NCBI RefSeq assembly: GCF_029813785.1
Contig: NZ_JARVKY010000015.1
Coordinates: forward strand, 1 to 64,000
Source: Streptomyces sp. DH41
GTDB taxonomy: Bacteria > Actinomycetota > Actinomycetes > Streptomycetales > Streptomycetaceae
Reading direction: 5' to 3'
DNA: 64,000 nucleotides
Positions 1-8,718 of the stretch are shown one piece after another. Below the pieces are notes generated by a model that was given only the letters and a program-made list of their open reading frames with translations, was not told where the DNA came from and ran no database searches. Numbering within the stretch: the first letter of the stretch is position 1; each line of letters starts with the position of its first letter. The translations under genes were made by a program, and so were the position numbers.

Positions 1-127
1 GCGCGGGGGGACCCCCATCGCGTCGACGCCCTCCTCCGCCTTGCAGCTGGACGCACCAGCCCCCGCTCACCGGCGCCGATCAGGCACCGTGACTTTCCTG
101 CGACCTGATCCGCCGGACAGGCCCTAG
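1..127. repeat. Probable end of an interspersed Streptomyces repeat (MITE-like), truncated by the window edge
   Basis: Read on the minus strand from position 127, the stretch begins CTAGGGCCTGTCCGGCGGAT. I recognise this from memory as a recurring terminus of Streptomyces IS5-type elements and their non-autonomous derivatives. It continues through a segment (about 10-50 on the plus strand, around GTCGACGCCCTCC) that I also associate with such repeats. No gene is visible here, and the other end lies outside the window. The CTAG at the edge supplies the stop codon of the neighbouring regulator gene, so the element may have inserted at its 3' end. The identification rests on memory and needs a repeat search. 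Confidence 0.4.
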
Positions 128-591
128 ACCGAGGAACCGGCGGTGTTCCTGATCATCTGCTGGAGCACCTTCAGTGTCGTGACGTAATCGGCGTCGTCGA
201 TGCCCCGGTGGATGTGGTCCCGGATGGCCGGGGTGTGCTGCCCGAGGCCGGCCCGGGCCTCCTCGCCCGACTCGGTGATCCACAGCCGTCCCTCGGCGTC
301 GAGGGTCAGCCAGCCGCGCCCCAGCAGGACTTCCGCCTCCGCCCCCAGGTCGTCTTCGGACCTGAGGTACGAGTTCATGGCCTGCTGGAGTTCGGGGATG
401 GTCATACCGTGGCCGTCGGGTGAGATGTCGTTCTCCGACAGGTTGCGCAGCAGCCAGAACTGAGGCTGGGTGAAGCCGAGTTCGGCCTGTCGGGCCCGGA
501 TGAACGAAATGACGGCCTCGTAGGCCATTCCGGTCCAGTACCCGGCGGGCTGTGCGGCGAGTTCGGCGTCGGACGTGGGTGCGTTCGTCAT
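124..591 (-). CDS. MarR-family winged-helix transcriptional regulator
   Basis: The protein has 155 residues, the usual MarR length. The core from about residue 35 to 120 has the MarR layout: a helix with FTQPQFWLLRNL, a recognition-helix region around TIPELQQAM, and a wing region ending in GRLWITESGEEAR. It should act as a cytosolic dimeric DNA-binding regulator; the ligand is unknown. The ATG at 591 is preceded by GAGGGAGCACCCGC. A MerR/SoxR-type promoter lies about 40-70 bases upstream, so the gene may itself be stress-induced. The stop codon sits in the CTAG at the edge of a probable repeat, so the last few residues may not be the ancestral ones. Confidence 0.8.
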   Translation of the reverse strand: MTNAPTSDAELAAQPAGYWTGMAYEAVISFIRARQAELGFTQPQFWLLRNLSENDISPDGHGMTIPELQQAMNSYLRSEDDLGAEAEVLLGRGWLTLDAEGRLWITESGEEARAGLGQHTPAIRDHIHRGIDDADYVTTLKVLQQMIRNTAGSSV

Positions 592-631
592 GCGGGTGCT
601 CCCTCAGGAATGGATGACTGGTGATGCGAGG

Positions 632-662
632 ACGCTAAAACCTCAAGCGAAGTCGAGGTCAA
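632..662 (-). promoter_or_regulatory. MerR/SoxR-type promoter with dyad operator and 19-bp spacer
   Basis: On the minus strand a -35-like TTGACC (657-662) and a -10-like TAGCGT (632-637) are separated by 19 bp. That long spacing is the hallmark of promoters activated by MerR-family proteins. The spacer holds an imperfect dyad (640-659): ACCTC(G/A)A on one side and T(C/T)GAGGT on the other. This resembles the CCTCAAG..CTTGAGG boxes bound by SoxR and relatives. It points at the MarR-type gene starting at 591. No MerR-family gene is present in the window, so the regulator would act in trans. Confidence 0.5.
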
Positions 663-798
663 GGGCGGCTTCGGGTCCGATGCCGACGCCGTGAACGACC
701 ACTCCGCCCCGTCACCCGGCGACCGGATGTTCCCCGCCGCGACCGCATCCCCCGAAGCCCGCGGCCCGCACCGCGAGGATTCCCCCGGAACAGACCGC

Positions 799-832
799 GA
801 GGGGCGGCGGAGCCGCAGCCCCACCGCCCCTC
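799..832. terminator. Hairpin terminator downstream of aceE
   Basis: Arms GAGGGGCGG (799-807) and CCGCCCCTC (824-832) pair perfectly over 9 bp. The hairpin starts 25 bases past the aceE stop codon, between aceE and the regulator gene on the same strand. There is no U-tract, which is normal for Streptomyces. Apart from this hairpin and the promoter at 632-662, nothing coding is seen between 592 and 856. Confidence 0.5.
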
Positions 833-856
833 ACGCGACCGTTCACGCGTTACGCG

Positions 857-3613
857 TCACGCGTCACCACCCGCGACCCCCGGATCCGCCGCGGCGACCT
901 CCAGCAGCTGGTACCGGTCGATCGCCTGCTTCAGCACCGAACGGTCGACCTTCCCCTCCCGCGCCAGCTCCGTCAGCACCCCCACCACGATCGACTGCGC
1001 GTCGATGTGGAAGAAGCGCCGCGCCGCGCCGCGCGTGTCCGCGAAGCCGAACCCGTCCGCGCCCAGCGACTGGTACGTCCCCGGCATCCACCGCGCGATC
1101 TGGTCCGGAACCGACCTCATCCAGTCGGACACGGCCACGAACGGCCCCTGCGCCCCCGCCAGCTTCCGCGTCACGTACGGCACCTGCTGCTCCTCCTCGG
1201 GATGCAGCAGGTTGTGCTCCTCGCACGCCACCGCCTCGCGCCGCAGCTCGTTCCAGGAGGTCGCCGACCAGACGTCGGCGCGCACGTTCCACTCCTCGGC
1301 GAGGATCCGCTGGGCCTCGACCGCCCAGGGCACCGCCACCCCGGACGCCATGATCTGCGCCGGGAGGGAGCCGGAGGTCCCCTCGCTGAAGCGGTACACG
1401 CCCTTGAGGATGCCCTCGACGTCCACGTTCTCGGGCTCGGCCGGGTGCTGGATCGGCTCGTTGTAGACGGTGAGGTAGTAGAAGACGTCCTCGCCGTGCG
1501 GGTGCCGCTCGTCCCCGCCGTACATCCGGCGCAGACCGTCCTGGACGATGTGCGCGATCTCGAAGCCGAAGGCGGGGTCGTACGCGACGCACGCCGGGTT
1601 GGTGGACGCCAGCAGCTGGGAGTGGCCGTCCGCGTGCTGGAGGCCCTCACCGGTCAGCGTCGTACGGCCCGCGGTCGCACCCAGCACGAAACCGCGCGAC
1701 AGCTGGTCACCCATCTGCCAGAACTGGTCACCGGTGCGCTGGAAACCGAACATCGAGTAGAAGACGTAGACCGGGATGAGCGGTTCGCCGTGTGTGGCGT
1801 ACGCCGACCCGGCCGCGATCAGCGAGGCCGTGCAGCCGGCCTCCGAGATGCCGTCGTGCAGCATCTGCCCGTTCGGCGCCTCCTTGTAGGCGAGCAGCAG
1901 ATCGCGGTCCACGGACTCGTACTGCTGCCCGAGCGGGTTGTAGATCTTCGCACTCGGGAAGAACGAGTCCATGCCGAACGTGCGGTACTCGTCCGGCGCG
2001 ATCAGCACGAACCGCTTGCCGATCTCCTTGTCCCGCATGAGGTCCTTCAGTAGCCGCACAAAGGCCATCGTCGTCGCGATGGACTGCTGGCCCGACCCCT
2101 TCTTCACGGTCGCGTACGTCTTGTCGTCCGGCAGGGCGAGCGGCTTCGACCGTACGACCCGGGTGGGGACATATCCCCCGCAACCCAGGCGCCGGTCGTG
2201 CATGTACTGCATCTCCTCGGTGTCCCGGCCGGGGTGGTAGTACGGCGGCGGGCCGGACTCCAGCTCCCGGTCGGAGATCGGCAGATGCAGCCGGTCGCGG
2301 AAGCGCTTGAGGTCGTCGACCGTCAGCTTCTTCATCTGGTGCGTGGCGTTGCGGCCCTCGAAGTTCGGGCCCAGCGTCCAGCCCTTGATCGTCTTGGCGA
2401 GGATGACCGTCGGCTGGCCCTTGTGCTCCAGGGCCGCCTTGTACGCGGCGTAGATCTTCCGGTGGTCGTGTCCGCCGCGGCCCAGGTGCAGGATCTGGTC
2501 GTCGGTCATGTTCTCGACCATCGCGCGCAGCCGGTGGTCGTCGCCGAAGAAGTGGTCGCGGATGTAGGCGCCGGACTCGGTGGCGTACGTCTGGAACTGG
2601 CCGTCCGGCGTCGTGTTCATCCGGTTGACCAGCACACCGTCGCGGTCCTGCGCGAGCAGCGGGTCCCAGGTGCGGTCCCACACCAGCTTGATCACGTTCC
2701 AGCCGGCGCCCCGGAAGACCGACTCCAGCTCCTGGATGATCTTCCCGTTGCCGCGCACCGGGCCGTCGAGGCGCTGGAGGTTGCAGTTGACGACGAAGGT
2801 CAGGTTGTCCAGGCCCTCGCGGGCGGCGATGGACAGCTGGCCCAGCGACTCCGGCTCGTCCATCTCGCCGTCGCCGAGGTAGGCCCACACGTGCGACTTC
2901 GACGTGTCCGCGATCCCGCGCGCGTGCATGTAGCGGTTCATCCGCGCCTGGTAGATCGCGCCGATCGGCCCGAGACCCATCGAGACCGTCGGGAACTCCC
3001 AGAAGTCCGGCATCGACCGCGGATGCGGATACGACGACAGGGCGTGCGGCGCCGCGGACTTCTCCTGCCGGAAGCCGTCCAGGTGCTGCTCGGTCAGCCG
3101 GTCCAGCAGGTACGCGCGCGCGTAGATGCCCGGCGAGGCGTGCCCCTGGAAGAAGACCTGGTCGCCGCCGTCGCCCTCGTCCTTGCCGCGGAAGAAGTGG
3201 TTGAAGCCCACGTCGTACAGGGAGGCGGAGGAGGCGAAGGTCGCGATGTGGCCACCGACGCCGATGCCGGGCCGCTGTGCGCGGGAGACCATCACGGCGG
3301 CGTTCCAGCGGGTGGCGTTGAGGATCTTGCGCTCGATCTCCTCGTTGCCGGGGAAGAACGGCTCGCTCTTGGTCGGGATGGTGTTGACGTAGTCCGTGCT
3401 GCGCATCTCGGGCACGGCCACGCGCTTCTCGCGGGCCCGCTCGATCAGCCGCAGCATCAGGTAGCGGGCCCGCTCCCGGCCGCGCGCGTCGACGGCGGCG
3501 TCGAGGGAGTCGAGCCACTCCTGGGTTTCCTCGGGATCGAAGTCAGGGACCTGACTCGGAAGGCCGCCAATGATGATCGGATTGCGATCACTGCGATCGG
3601 ATGCGGAAGCCAC
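857..3613 (-). CDS. aceE: Pyruvate dehydrogenase E1 component, homodimeric type
   Basis: This 918-residue enzyme decarboxylates pyruvate with thiamine diphosphate and passes the acetyl group to the lipoyl E2, feeding acetyl-CoA synthesis. The length fits single-chain alpha2-type E1 enzymes. The ThDP/Mg motif [10 protein letters not shown] starts at about residue 247 and ends with the Asn of VVNCN about 30 residues later. A second conserved block, [11 protein letters not shown], lies in the pyrimidine-binding half. The GTG at 3613 is preceded by GAAGGAACAGC, and the protein opens [13 protein letters not shown]. No E2 or E3 gene is adjacent, as is common in actinobacteria. The gene is divergent from the DUF3052 gene. 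Confidence 0.97.
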   Translation of the reverse strand: MASASDRSDRNPIIIGGLPSQVPDFDPEETQEWLDSLDAAVDARGRERARYLMLRLIERAREKRVAVPEMRSTDYVNTIPTKSEPFFPGNEEIERKILNATRWNAAVMVSRAQRPGIGVGGHIATFASSASLYDVGFNHFFRGKDEGDGGDQVFFQGHASPGIYARAYLLDRLTEQHLDGFRQEKSAAPHALSSYPHPRSMPDFWEFPTVSMGLGPIGAIYQARMNRYMHARGIADTSKSHVWAYLGDGEMDEPESLGQLSIAAREGLDNLTFVVNCNLQRLDGPVRGNGKIIQELESVFRGAGWNVIKLVWDRTWDPLLAQDRDGVLVNRMNTTPDGQFQTYATESGAYIRDHFFGDDHRLRAMVENMTDDQILHLGRGGHDHRKIYAAYKAALEHKGQPTVILAKTIKGWTLGPNFEGRNATHQMKKLTVDDLKRFRDRLHLPISDRELESGPPPYYHPGRDTEEMQYMHDRRLGCGGYVPTRVVRSKPLALPDDKTYATVKKGSGQQSIATTMAFVRLLKDLMRDKEIGKRFVLIAPDEYRTFGMDSFFPSAKIYNPLGQQYESVDRDLLLAYKEAPNGQMLHDGISEAGCTASLIAAGSAYATHGEPLIPVYVFYSMFGFQRTGDQFWQMGDQLSRGFVLGATAGRTTLTGEGLQHADGHSQLLASTNPACVAYDPAFGFEIAHIVQDGLRRMYGGDERHPHGEDVFYYLTVYNEPIQHPAEPENVDVEGILKGVYRFSEGTSGSLPAQIMASGVAVPWAVEAQRILAEEWNVRADVWSATSWNELRREAVACEEHNLLHPEEEQQVPYVTRKLAGAQGPFVAVSDWMRSVPDQIARWMPGTYQSLGADGFGFADTRGAARRFFHIDAQSIVVGVLTELAREGKVDRSVLKQAIDRYQLLEVAAADPGVAGGDA

Positions 3614-3997
3614 GCTGTTCCTTCGCTGTCAGAGGGCAACTTTGCCGGGTGTCGCGCCGTTTCCCCGCCGATTCCCCATCGTGGACCTCGCGGGGGCAAA
3701 CGTCATCTGTACCGTGGGGTAACCGATCTCCCCATGGGATCGGGGGCACGTTCATTCGAGTCTCGTACCCACACATGGTTCCCAAATACGCAAACGGGGC
3801 AGATAGGTGTGGTGTACGTCACCTTCGGTCTGGACGGCATGGCTGGAGTTGCGGCGACACCGCCGGGATCGTCACCGTTTCGACGGTCCCAGTCGCCGGG
3901 TACTTGCGCGATCCGTCCCGCCCGTGTGGACTACGGCCAATGCTTCGCGCACGCGCGTGGCTGAGATATTCACCAAGACATGATCAGGAGGCAACCC
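3614..3997. other. Divergent intergenic region between aceE and the DUF3052 gene
   Basis: This 384-bp stretch should hold the promoters of both divergent genes. I see only short dyads, such as CCGATC/GATCGG near 3722-3742, and an AT-richer part around 3770-3800. The reading frames spanning it are low-quality overlaps without convincing start signals. No known riboswitch or RNA family was recognised. Confidence 0.4.
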
Positions 3998-4435
3998 GTG
4001 AGCGCGACCGCGGACCACGCGGAGGAGCGGACGAACCCTGCCGTCAGGCTGGGGTTCCAGCCCGGGCAGGTGGTCCAGGAGATCGGCTACGACGACGACG
4101 TCGACCAGGAGCTCCGCGAGGCCATTGAGGGCGCCGTCGAGGGCGAGCTGGTGGACGAGGACTACGAGGACGTGGCCGACGCCGTCGTGCTGTGGTTCCG
4201 TGACGACGACGGCGACCTGACGGATGCGCTGGTGGATGCCACCACGTACATCGAAGAGGGCGGGGCGATCCTGCTCCTCACGCCGAAGACCGGCCGTTCG
4301 GGGTACGTCGAGGCCAGCGACATTTCGGAAGCCGCGACGACCGCCGGACTGACGGCGGCCAAGAGCGTCAGCGTCGGAAAGGACTGGAGCGGCAGCCGAC
4401 TGGCGACGCCCAAGGCCGCCAAGTCCAAGCGGTAG
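3998..4435 (+). CDS. DUF3052 family protein
   Basis: This 145-residue, strongly acidic cytosolic protein belongs to DUF3052, a family conserved across actinobacteria and of unknown function. Two stretches typical of the family are visible, LGFQPGQVVQEIGYDDDVD and ADAVVLWFRDDDGDL, and the end is basic (PKAAKSKR). I chose the GTG at 3998 because AGGAGG lies just upstream (TCAGGAGGCAACCC-GTG) and family members begin MSATADHAEERTNP. The in-frame ATG at 3980 lies before this ribosome-binding site and is unlikely. It is followed by the peroxiredoxin gene after a hairpin. Confidence 0.9.
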   Translation: MSATADHAEERTNPAVRLGFQPGQVVQEIGYDDDVDQELREAIEGAVEGELVDEDYEDVADAVVLWFRDDDGDLTDALVDATTYIEEGGAILLLTPKTGRSGYVEASDISEAATTAGLTAAKSVSVGKDWSGSRLATPKAAKSKR

Positions 4436-4515
4436 CCGGCCAGGCTCCGCACCACACCGGATCCCCGTACGGGCCGACCGCCGTCGGCCCGTCCGCGGGT
4501 CCGCGATGATCCCTG

Positions 4516-4545
4516 CGTAGGGTGGTTCCAGCGAACCACCCTACG
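4516..4545. terminator. Perfect 13-bp hairpin just upstream of the peroxiredoxin gene
   Basis: Arms CGTAGGGTGGTTC (4516-4528) and GAACCACCCTACG (4533-4545) pair perfectly around the loop CAGC. It ends 16 bases before the next start codon and directly abuts the ribosome-binding region AAGGGACGAACAGGAC. It may terminate the DUF3052 transcript, act as a protein operator, or be a 5'-UTR hairpin of the peroxiredoxin mRNA. The sequence does not decide between these. Confidence 0.5.
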
Positions 4546-4561
4546 AAGGGACGAACAGGAC

Positions 4562-5020
4562 ATGGCGATCCAGGTCGGCGACAAGGCCCCCGACTTCGAA
4601 CTCAAGGACAACCACGGCGCGACCGTCCGGCTGTCCGACTTCCATGGCCGGAAGAACGTCGTGCTGCTCTTCTACCCGTTCGCCTTCACCGGCGTGTGCA
4701 CCGGGGAGCTGTGCGAGGTGCGCGACAACCTGCCGCAGTTCTCCGACCGTGACACCCAGGTGCTCGCCGTCTCCAACGACTCCATCCACACCCTGCGCGT
4801 CTTCGCCGAGCAGGAGGGCCTGGAGTACCCGCTGCTGTCCGACTTCTGGCCGCACGGCGACGTCTCGAGCGCGTACGGCGTCTTCGACGAGGGCAAGGGC
4901 TGCGCCGTCCGCGGGACCTTCGTCATCGACCGGGAGGGTGTCGTGCGCTGGACCGTCGTCAACGGTCTGCCGGACGCCCGTGACCTGACCGAGTACGTGA
5001 AGGCGCTCGACGCCCTGTGA
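4562..5020 (+). CDS. Thiol peroxidase of the peroxiredoxin family (AhpE/Bcp-like)
   Basis: The 152-residue protein has the peroxiredoxin fold. The peroxidatic motif [13 protein letters not shown] places the catalytic cysteine at residue 46, with Thr43 in the usual TxxC position; the second cysteine is at 51. The motif [11 protein letters not shown] and the conserved arginine of AVRGTFVID follow. It should reduce hydrogen peroxide and organic peroxides in the cytosol using a thiol reductant. Length and the lack of a clear distant resolving cysteine favour an AhpE-like one-cysteine type over classical Bcp. A second ribosome-binding candidate, AGGAC, lies directly before the ATG. Confidence 0.92.
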   Translation: MAIQVGDKAPDFELKDNHGATVRLSDFHGRKNVVLLFYPFAFTGVCTGELCEVRDNLPQFSDRDTQVLAVSNDSIHTLRVFAEQEGLEYPLLSDFWPHGDVSSAYGVFDEGKGCAVRGTFVIDREGVVRWTVVNGLPDARDLTEYVKALDAL

Positions 5021-5046
5021 CAGGCGCCCTTCGGCCGCCCCCGTGA

Positions 5047-5115
5047 CCGGCACGATGACCGCCGCGTGGCCGGCACGATGACCGCCGCGTGGCCGGCGCG
5101 ATGACCGCCGCGTGA
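5047..5115. repeat. Three tandem copies of a 23-bp unit
   Basis: The unit CCGGCACGATGACCGCCGCG followed by TGG occurs at 5047-5069 and 5070-5092, with a slightly diverged copy at 5093-5115. It lies just after the peroxiredoxin stop and before the TerD promoter region. The 23-bp period is not a multiple of three and no gene covers it, so it appears non-coding. It may reflect slippage; no function is evident. Confidence 0.75.
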
Positions 5116-5269
5116 TCGACACCGTGTGATTCGTCGCTTCCAGGGACTGCGGTGAACGGGAACCCGTCACTAGGATCGACTCGTTGATCCGGTATCCACG
5201 CAAGACATCCGGCACTCGACATCCGACGCACTTCGGGGCTCCCCGCCCCAGGACACCAATGGAGGACTC

Positions 5270-5845
5270 GTGGGAGTCAGCCTCAGCAAGGGCGGCAACG
5301 TTTCGCTGACCAAGGAGGCCCCCGGCCTGACCGCGGTCATCGTCGGTCTGGGGTGGGACATCCGCACCACGACCGGTACCGACTTCGACCTCGACGCCAG
5401 CGCGATGCTGCTGAACAGCGGCGGCAAGGTCGCCAGCGACGCGCACTTCATCTTCTTCAACAACCTGAAGAGCCCGGACGGATCGGTCGAGCACACCGGC
5501 GACAACCTCACCGGTGAGGGCGAGGGCGACGACGAGCAGATCAAGATCGACCTCGCCGGAGTCCCCGCCGACGTCGAGAAGGTCGTCTTCCCGGTCTCGA
5601 TCTACGACGCCGAGAACCGCCAGCAGTCCTTCGGCCAGGTGCGCAACGCCTTCATCCGCGTCGTCAACCAGGCCGGCGGCGCCGAGATCGCCCGTTACGA
5701 CCTGAGCGAGGACGCCTCCACGGAGACCGCCATGGTCTTCGGCGAGCTGTACCGGCACGGTGCGGAGTGGAAGTTCCGCGCCATCGGCCAGGGCTACGCC
5801 TCCGGGCTGCGCGGCATCGCGCAGGACTTCGGCGTGAACGTCTGA
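5270..5845 (+). CDS. TerD-family calcium-binding stress protein (first copy)
   Basis: This 191-residue protein is a canonical TerD/CABP protein. It opens [15 protein letters not shown] and carries the acidic calcium-binding segments FDLDAS (about residue 40) and [11 protein letters not shown], then [15 protein letters not shown] and the terminal [17 protein letters not shown]. TerD proteins bind Ca2+ and are linked to tellurite, oxidative and phage stress responses. In Streptomyces they also affect development. The GTG at 5270 follows GGAGGACTC. A strong hairpin separates it from the second TerD gene, so each may have its own transcript. Confidence 0.95.
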   Translation: MGVSLSKGGNVSLTKEAPGLTAVIVGLGWDIRTTTGTDFDLDASAMLLNSGGKVASDAHFIFFNNLKSPDGSVEHTGDNLTGEGEGDDEQIKIDLAGVPADVEKVVFPVSIYDAENRQQSFGQVRNAFIRVVNQAGGAEIARYDLSEDASTETAMVFGELYRHGAEWKFRAIGQGYASGLRGIAQDFGVNV

Positions 5846-5877
5846 GTCACCCAAACGTCCGAGGCGACGGCCTCGAC

Positions 5878-5914
5878 CGTCCGGCGCCGCACGGTTTACG
5901 TGCGGCGCCGGACG
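5878..5914. terminator. Perfect 16-bp hairpin between the two terD genes
   Basis: Arms CGTCCGGCGCCGCACG (5878-5893) and CGTGCGGCGCCGGACG (5899-5914) pair without mismatch around a 5-nt loop, GTTTA. It begins 33 bases after the first TerD stop, fitting an intrinsic terminator of the U-tract-free Streptomyces type. It could also attenuate read-through to the second copy. Confidence 0.75.
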
Positions 5915-5954
5915 TGCAGGAAACCCGAGAACCATCACCCGGGGAGGGATCACC

Positions 5955-6530
5955 ATGGGCGTCACGCTTGCCAAGGGAGGCAACGTCTCCCTGTCCAAGG
6001 CCGCACCGAACCTCACACAGGTACTGGTCGGGCTCGGCTGGGACGCGCGTTCCACCACCGGAGCACCCTTCGACCTCGACGCCAGCGCACTGGCGTGCGG
6101 CAGCGGCCGGGTGCTCGGTGACGAGTGGTTCATCTTCTACAACCAGCTCAAGAGTCCGGACGGCTCCATCGAGCACACCGGTGACAATCTCACCGGCGAG
6201 GGCGACGGTGACGACGAGTCCGTGCTGATCGACCTCTCCGCGGTGCCCGCTCAGTGCGACAAGATCGTCTTTCCGGTCTCGATCCACATGGCCGACGAGC
6301 GTGGCCAGACCTTCGGCCAGGTCAGCAATGCCTTCATCCGCGTCGTCAATCAGGCCGACGGCCAGGAACTCGCCCGCTACGACCTCAGCGAGGACGCCTC
6401 CACGGAGACCGCGATGATCTTCGGTGAGCTCTACCGCTACCAGGGCGAGTGGAAGTTCCGTGCGGTGGGACAGGGGTACGCGTCGGGGCTCCGGGGCATC
6501 GCTCTAGACTTCGGAGTCAACGTTTCGTAA
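5955..6530 (+). CDS. TerD-family calcium-binding stress protein (second copy)
   Basis: The 191-residue product is clearly a paralogue of the preceding TerD: same length, same [15 protein letters not shown] opening, FDLDAS acidic loop and [14 protein letters not shown] ending. Differences cluster in the middle, including the cysteine-containing [11 protein letters not shown] in place of [11 protein letters not shown]. The ATG at 5955 follows GGGGAGGGATCACC. The pair probably arose by tandem duplication. Both copies retain the acidic residues expected for Ca2+ binding. It is followed at 6607 by the TerC/DUF475 gene. Confidence 0.95.
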   Translation: MGVTLAKGGNVSLSKAAPNLTQVLVGLGWDARSTTGAPFDLDASALACGSGRVLGDEWFIFYNQLKSPDGSIEHTGDNLTGEGDGDDESVLIDLSAVPAQCDKIVFPVSIHMADERGQTFGQVSNAFIRVVNQADGQELARYDLSEDASTETAMIFGELYRYQGEWKFRAVGQGYASGLRGIALDFGVNVS

Positions 6531-6606
6531 AGCCGCGTACGGCAGCGGGGAGCCCCTCCCTCAGACTCCGTCTGGGAGGCGCCCCCAACACACGATTGGG
6601 TAGCCA

Positions 6607-7749
6607 GTGGTTCTGAAAACCTTCGGGTGGTCGTTCGCGGTCACCGCGCTCGGCCTGGTGGCCGCGATCTTCTACGGGGGGTGGACCGCTTTCGGCATCG
6701 TGGCGATCCTGTCCGTCCTGGAGATCTCGCTGTCCTTCGACAACGCGGTGGTCAACGCCGGGATCCTGAAGAAGATGAATGCCTTCTGGCAGAAGATCTT
6801 CCTCACGATCGGCATCCTGATCGCCGTCTTCGGCATGCGCCTGGTCTTCCCGGTCGTGATCGTGGCGGTCAGCGCGTCGCTCGGGCCGATCGAGGCCGTC
6901 GACCTCGCGCTCACCGACAAGGACCGCTACCAGGAGCTGGTGACCGACGCTCATCCGTCGATCGCCGCTTTCGGTGGCATGTTCCTTCTGATGATCTTCC
7001 TCGACTTCATCTTCGAGGACCGTGACATCAAGTGGCTCGGCTGGCTGGAGCGCCCGCTGGCCAAGCTCGGCAAGGTCGACATGCTGTCGGTCTGCATCGC
7101 CCTGGTCGTGCTGCTGGTCTCCGCCATCACCTTCGGCGCCCACGCGCACCAGCACGGCGGCACCCACGCGGACAAGGCCGAGACGGTCCTGCTCGCCGGT
7201 ATCGCCGGCCTGATCACCTACTTGGTCGTCGGCGGTCTCTCCGGCTTCTTCGAGGAGAAGCTCGAAGAGGAGGAGGAACGCGAGCACGAGGCCGAGGAGC
7301 AGGCCGAGCGGGCAGGCAAGCCCAAGTCGGCCGTCAAGCTGGCCGGCAAGGCGGCGTTCTTCATGTTCCTCTACCTCGAGGTCCTGGACGCGTCGTTCTC
7401 CTTCGACGGAGTCATCGGCGCCTTCGCCGTCACCAACGACATCGTCCTGATGGCCCTGGGCCTGGGCATCGGCGCCATGTACGTCCGGTCCCTGACCATC
7501 TACCTGGTCCGTCAGGGCACCCTCGACGACTACGTCTACCTGGAGCACGGCGCCCACTACGCCATCGGCGCCCTCGCCGTCATCCTCCTGGTCACCATCC
7601 AGTACGAGATCCACGAGCTCATCACCGGCTCCATCGGCGTGATCCTCATCGGCGCCTCCTTCCTGTCCTCCGTACGCCGCAACAAGCGGCTCGCGGAGGC
7701 CGGGGGCGACGGCGGCAAGGAGAAGGCGGAGGTCTCCTCCGGGGTGTGA
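6607..7749 (+). CDS. TerC/DUF475-type integral membrane protein
   Basis: The 380-residue polytopic membrane protein has about nine hydrophobic segments. Two intramembrane acidic motifs mark the TerC/DUF475 superfamily: LEISLSFDNAVVNA (about residue 43) and LEVLDASFSFDGVIGAF (about residue 258). These residues probably bind a metal ion during transport; related proteins are implicated in Mn2+ export. A cytoplasmic Glu-rich stretch (EEKLEEEEEREHEAEEQAE) and a histidine cluster (AHAHQHGGTHADK) are further possible metal-binding parts. The GTG at 6607 is the chosen start. Position after two terD genes fits the Ter membrane complex. Confidence 0.9.
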   Translation: MVLKTFGWSFAVTALGLVAAIFYGGWTAFGIVAILSVLEISLSFDNAVVNAGILKKMNAFWQKIFLTIGILIAVFGMRLVFPVVIVAVSASLGPIEAVDLALTDKDRYQELVTDAHPSIAAFGGMFLLMIFLDFIFEDRDIKWLGWLERPLAKLGKVDMLSVCIALVVLLVSAITFGAHAHQHGGTHADKAETVLLAGIAGLITYLVVGGLSGFFEEKLEEEEEREHEAEEQAERAGKPKSAVKLAGKAAFFMFLYLEVLDASFSFDGVIGAFAVTNDIVLMALGLGIGAMYVRSLTIYLVRQGTLDDYVYLEHGAHYAIGALAVILLVTIQYEIHELITGSIGVILIGASFLSSVRRNKRLAEAGGDGGKEKAEVSSGV

Positions 7750-7834
7750 AACCCTGCTGTCACCGGACCCGGTTCGCCCCCGGTGCGCCTGCTCCTTCGG
7801 TGTGAACACGGCCCGGTTGAGGAACGCTCTGTGC

Positions 7835-7871
7835 GGGGCGGCCTACGAGGACGACTCCTCGGGGCCGCCCC
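7835..7871. terminator. Strong hairpin after the TerC-type gene
   Basis: Arms GGGGCGGCC (7835-7843) and GGCCGCCCC (7863-7871) pair, with a nested stem CGAGGA/TCCTCG (846-851 and 856-861 of the 7,000s) around the loop CGAC. It sits between the TerC-type gene and the TerA-like gene, so the latter probably has its own promoter or depends on read-through. Confidence 0.65.
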
Positions 7872-7910
7872 GTCGGCGGTCACGGCGGTCGAGTGAAGGT
7901 GGGGGCGGGA

Positions 7911-8648
7911 ATGGGATTCTTGGACGGTCTGTGGCGAAGCCGCGAGGCCGAGTTCGACTCGGGCAGCGCGGCGACCAACTCCATCCAGCTGACCAAACGG
8001 CACAGCCAGGTCTCCCTGTCCAAACAGGGCGCGGCCACCGGCCACCTGCGCGTCAACCTCAGCTGGCGGATGCGGACCTCGGACATCAGGGGCGTGCAGC
8101 GCGAGAGCCTGCTGCGGCACCCCTTCAAGGCGCTCAAGCCCCCCGAGGTCGTCGGCCACAGCCAGAGCATGGTCAACGTCGACCTCGACCTCGGCTGCCT
8201 CTACGAGCTCCAGGACGGCACCCGCGGGGTCGTCCAGCCGCTCGGCGGCTTCCTGGGGGACGTCAACGCCGCGCCGTACGTCAAGCTCAGCGGCGACGAC
8301 CGCTTCGGCTCGGCCTCCGGCGAGACGATCTACGTCAACCTCGACCACAAGGACGCCATCAAGCGCCTCCTGCTCTTCGCCTACATCTACGACCAGACCC
8401 CGGCCTTCGACCGGACCCACGCCATCGTCACGCTCTACCCGAGCAACGGCCCCCGCATCGAGATAGGCCTCGACGAGCGCCATCCGCAGGCCCGGTCCTG
8501 TGCCGTGGTGATGATCGAGAACATCAAGGGCGAGATCTTCGTCCGCCGCGAGGTGAAGTTCGTGTACGGCTTCCAGGGAGAGCTGGACCGTCTGTACGGG
8601 TGGGGCCTGCAGTGGGGCCGGGGGCACAAGAGCAAGGCGGAGCGCTGA
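7911..8648 (+). CDS. TerA-like tellurium-resistance family protein
   Basis: The 245-residue protein contains a divergent TerD-fold domain. It opens MGFLDGLWRSREAEFDSGS, then has IQLTKRHSQVSLSKQG, an echo of the Ter[12 protein letters not shown] strand, followed by VNVDLDLGCLYEL and RLLLFAYIYDQTPAFD. This matches TerA-type members, which accompany TerD and TerC and are thought to scaffold the membrane-linked complex. I chose the ATG at 7911, preceded by GGGGGCGGGA, rather than the GTG at 7893. It converges with the tailed TerD gene at 8719. Confidence 0.8.
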   Translation: MGFLDGLWRSREAEFDSGSAATNSIQLTKRHSQVSLSKQGAATGHLRVNLSWRMRTSDIRGVQRESLLRHPFKALKPPEVVGHSQSMVNVDLDLGCLYELQDGTRGVVQPLGGFLGDVNAAPYVKLSGDDRFGSASGETIYVNLDHKDAIKRLLLFAYIYDQTPAFDRTHAIVTLYPSNGPRIEIGLDERHPQARSCAVVMIENIKGEIFVRREVKFVYGFQGELDRLYGWGLQWGRGHKSKAER

Positions 8649-8718
8649 GACTCCGCCGTGCCCGTGCCCGTGCCCGTTCGCCGAGACCCCGCCCGTACCG
8701 TCCGGGCCGTCCGGGCGT

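Noticed and set aside
632-662. SoxR itself as the regulator of this promoter
   Set aside because: The dyad has mismatches to the SoxR consensus and no soxR gene is here; only a MerR-family type can be claimed.
2198-3964. Long plus-strand open frame across the aceE gene
   Set aside because: It lies antisense to the well-supported aceE and is a by-product of high GC at third positions; its translation is low-complexity V/R/G/A sequence.
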